Shown: positions 12,893 to 13,074 of the stretch, in pieces
Layout: the number at the start of each line of letters is the position of its first letter
How positions within the stretch are numbered: position 1 is the stretch's first letter
Source of the DNA: JBOGXF01 sp050694275
Lineage (GTDB): Bacteria; Actinomycetota; CADDZG01; WHSQ01
NCBI GenBank assembly: GCA_050694275.1
Contig: JBOGXF010000052.1
Location: 1-13,074 of the forward strand
DNA length: 13,074 bases
Reading direction: 5' to 3'
Program-made: the position numbers and the translations under genes
The notes under the pieces: model-generated
The model's database searches: none
Told to the model about the DNA's origin: nothing
The model's input: the letters and a program-made list of their open reading frames with translations, nothing else

Positions 12893-12910
12893 TCGGTGCC
12901 TCCGGCGCTC

Positions 12911-13074
12911 TCACCCCTCGAATCGCCCGGCCAGCGCCTTGGCCACGCCCGAGGGAACGAGCCCGTCGACCGCCCCGCCGTAGCGGGCAACCTCTTTGAC
13001 GAGGCTCGACGACAGGAACGCCCACGCCGGCTTGGCGGTCACGAACATGGTGTCGAGGCCGGGGGCAAGGGCGG
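12911..13074 (-). CDS. coaD: Phosphopantetheine adenylyltransferase CoaD, C-terminal part only
   Basis: CoaD transfers AMP from ATP to 4'-phosphopantetheine, the penultimate step of coenzyme A synthesis. Only the last 53 residues are in the window; the 5' end lies beyond position 13074. ALAPGLDTMFVTAKPAW and FLSSSLVKEVARYGGAVDGL match the C-terminal CoaD pattern, where the SSS-x-V-+E segment lines the ATP site, followed by VPSGVAKALAGRFEG and TGA. It is the first gene in reading direction and lies 62 nt upstream of the SepIVA-like gene, the conserved actinobacterial pairing. Confidence 0.93.
   Translation of the reverse strand, partial: ALAPGLDTMFVTAKPAWAFLSSSLVKEVARYGGAVDGLVPSGVAKALAGRFEG

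Noticed and set aside
1..13074. CRISPR array, tRNA or rRNA genes, transposases, or phage attachment sites
   Set aside because: Nothing with regularly spaced repeats, cloverleaf or rRNA motifs, or recombinase-like proteins was seen. Gaps between genes are all under 200 nt.

Overview
The window is a GC-rich (about 65 % by eye) piece of bacterial core chromosome, almost certainly actinobacterial. The gene order coaD – SepIVA/DivIVA-like gene – yceD – rpmF – rnc – mutM – acylphosphatase – smc – ftsY – ffh – rpsP – khpA – rimM – trmD is the one found across Actinobacteria. GTG and TTG starts, 4-nt stop/start overlaps and the SMC Q-loop wording fit that assignment. Several proteins are divergent enough that I would expect a deep or uncultured lineage rather than Mycobacterium or Streptomyces, but I cannot name a class from sequence alone. 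No tRNA, rRNA, transposase, phage gene or CRISPR array is visible.

Layout. All genes but one lie on the minus strand, so they read from right to left. At the right edge is the 3' end of coaD (CoA synthesis), then a coiled-coil SepIVA-like cell-division protein. A structured intergenic repeat, a short terminator-like hairpin and a good promoter candidate follow. They lead into yceD – rpmF – rnc – mutM – acylphosphatase-like gene, which are tightly packed or overlapping. A second copy of the structured repeat separates the acylphosphatase-like gene from smc. A secreted glycerophosphodiester phosphodiesterase-like gene sits on the plus strand between smc and ftsY, sharing its stop codon bases with smc. 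Next come ftsY and a stop/start-coupled NAD(P)-binding SDR gene, a 130-nt leader with hairpins, ffh, and the ribosome-maturation operon rpsP – khpA – rimM – trmD. trmD runs off the left edge.

How the genes work together. FtsY and Ffh are the receptor and GTPase of the signal recognition particle. bS16, KhpA, RimM and TrmD belong to 30S assembly, RNA binding and tRNA G37 methylation. YceD, bL32 and RNase III link 50S biogenesis and RNA processing. MutM repairs oxidised bases, SMC organises the chromosome, and the SepIVA-like protein probably acts in septation or envelope growth.

What stands out. (1) The SMC protein has complete ATPase heads and two arms of nearly equal length but no recognisable hinge domain; about 45 residues sit where roughly 170 are expected. 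(2) Two intergenic copies of a 51–54-nt nested hairpin differ at five base pairs, and all five changes preserve pairing. (3) rimM has no ATG, GTG or TTG start available and appears to begin at CTG inside a CTGA overlap with the khpA stop. (4) Several enzymes (acylphosphatase, MutM, TrmD, the SDR and the phosphodiesterase) carry substitutions at normally conserved catalytic or signature residues.
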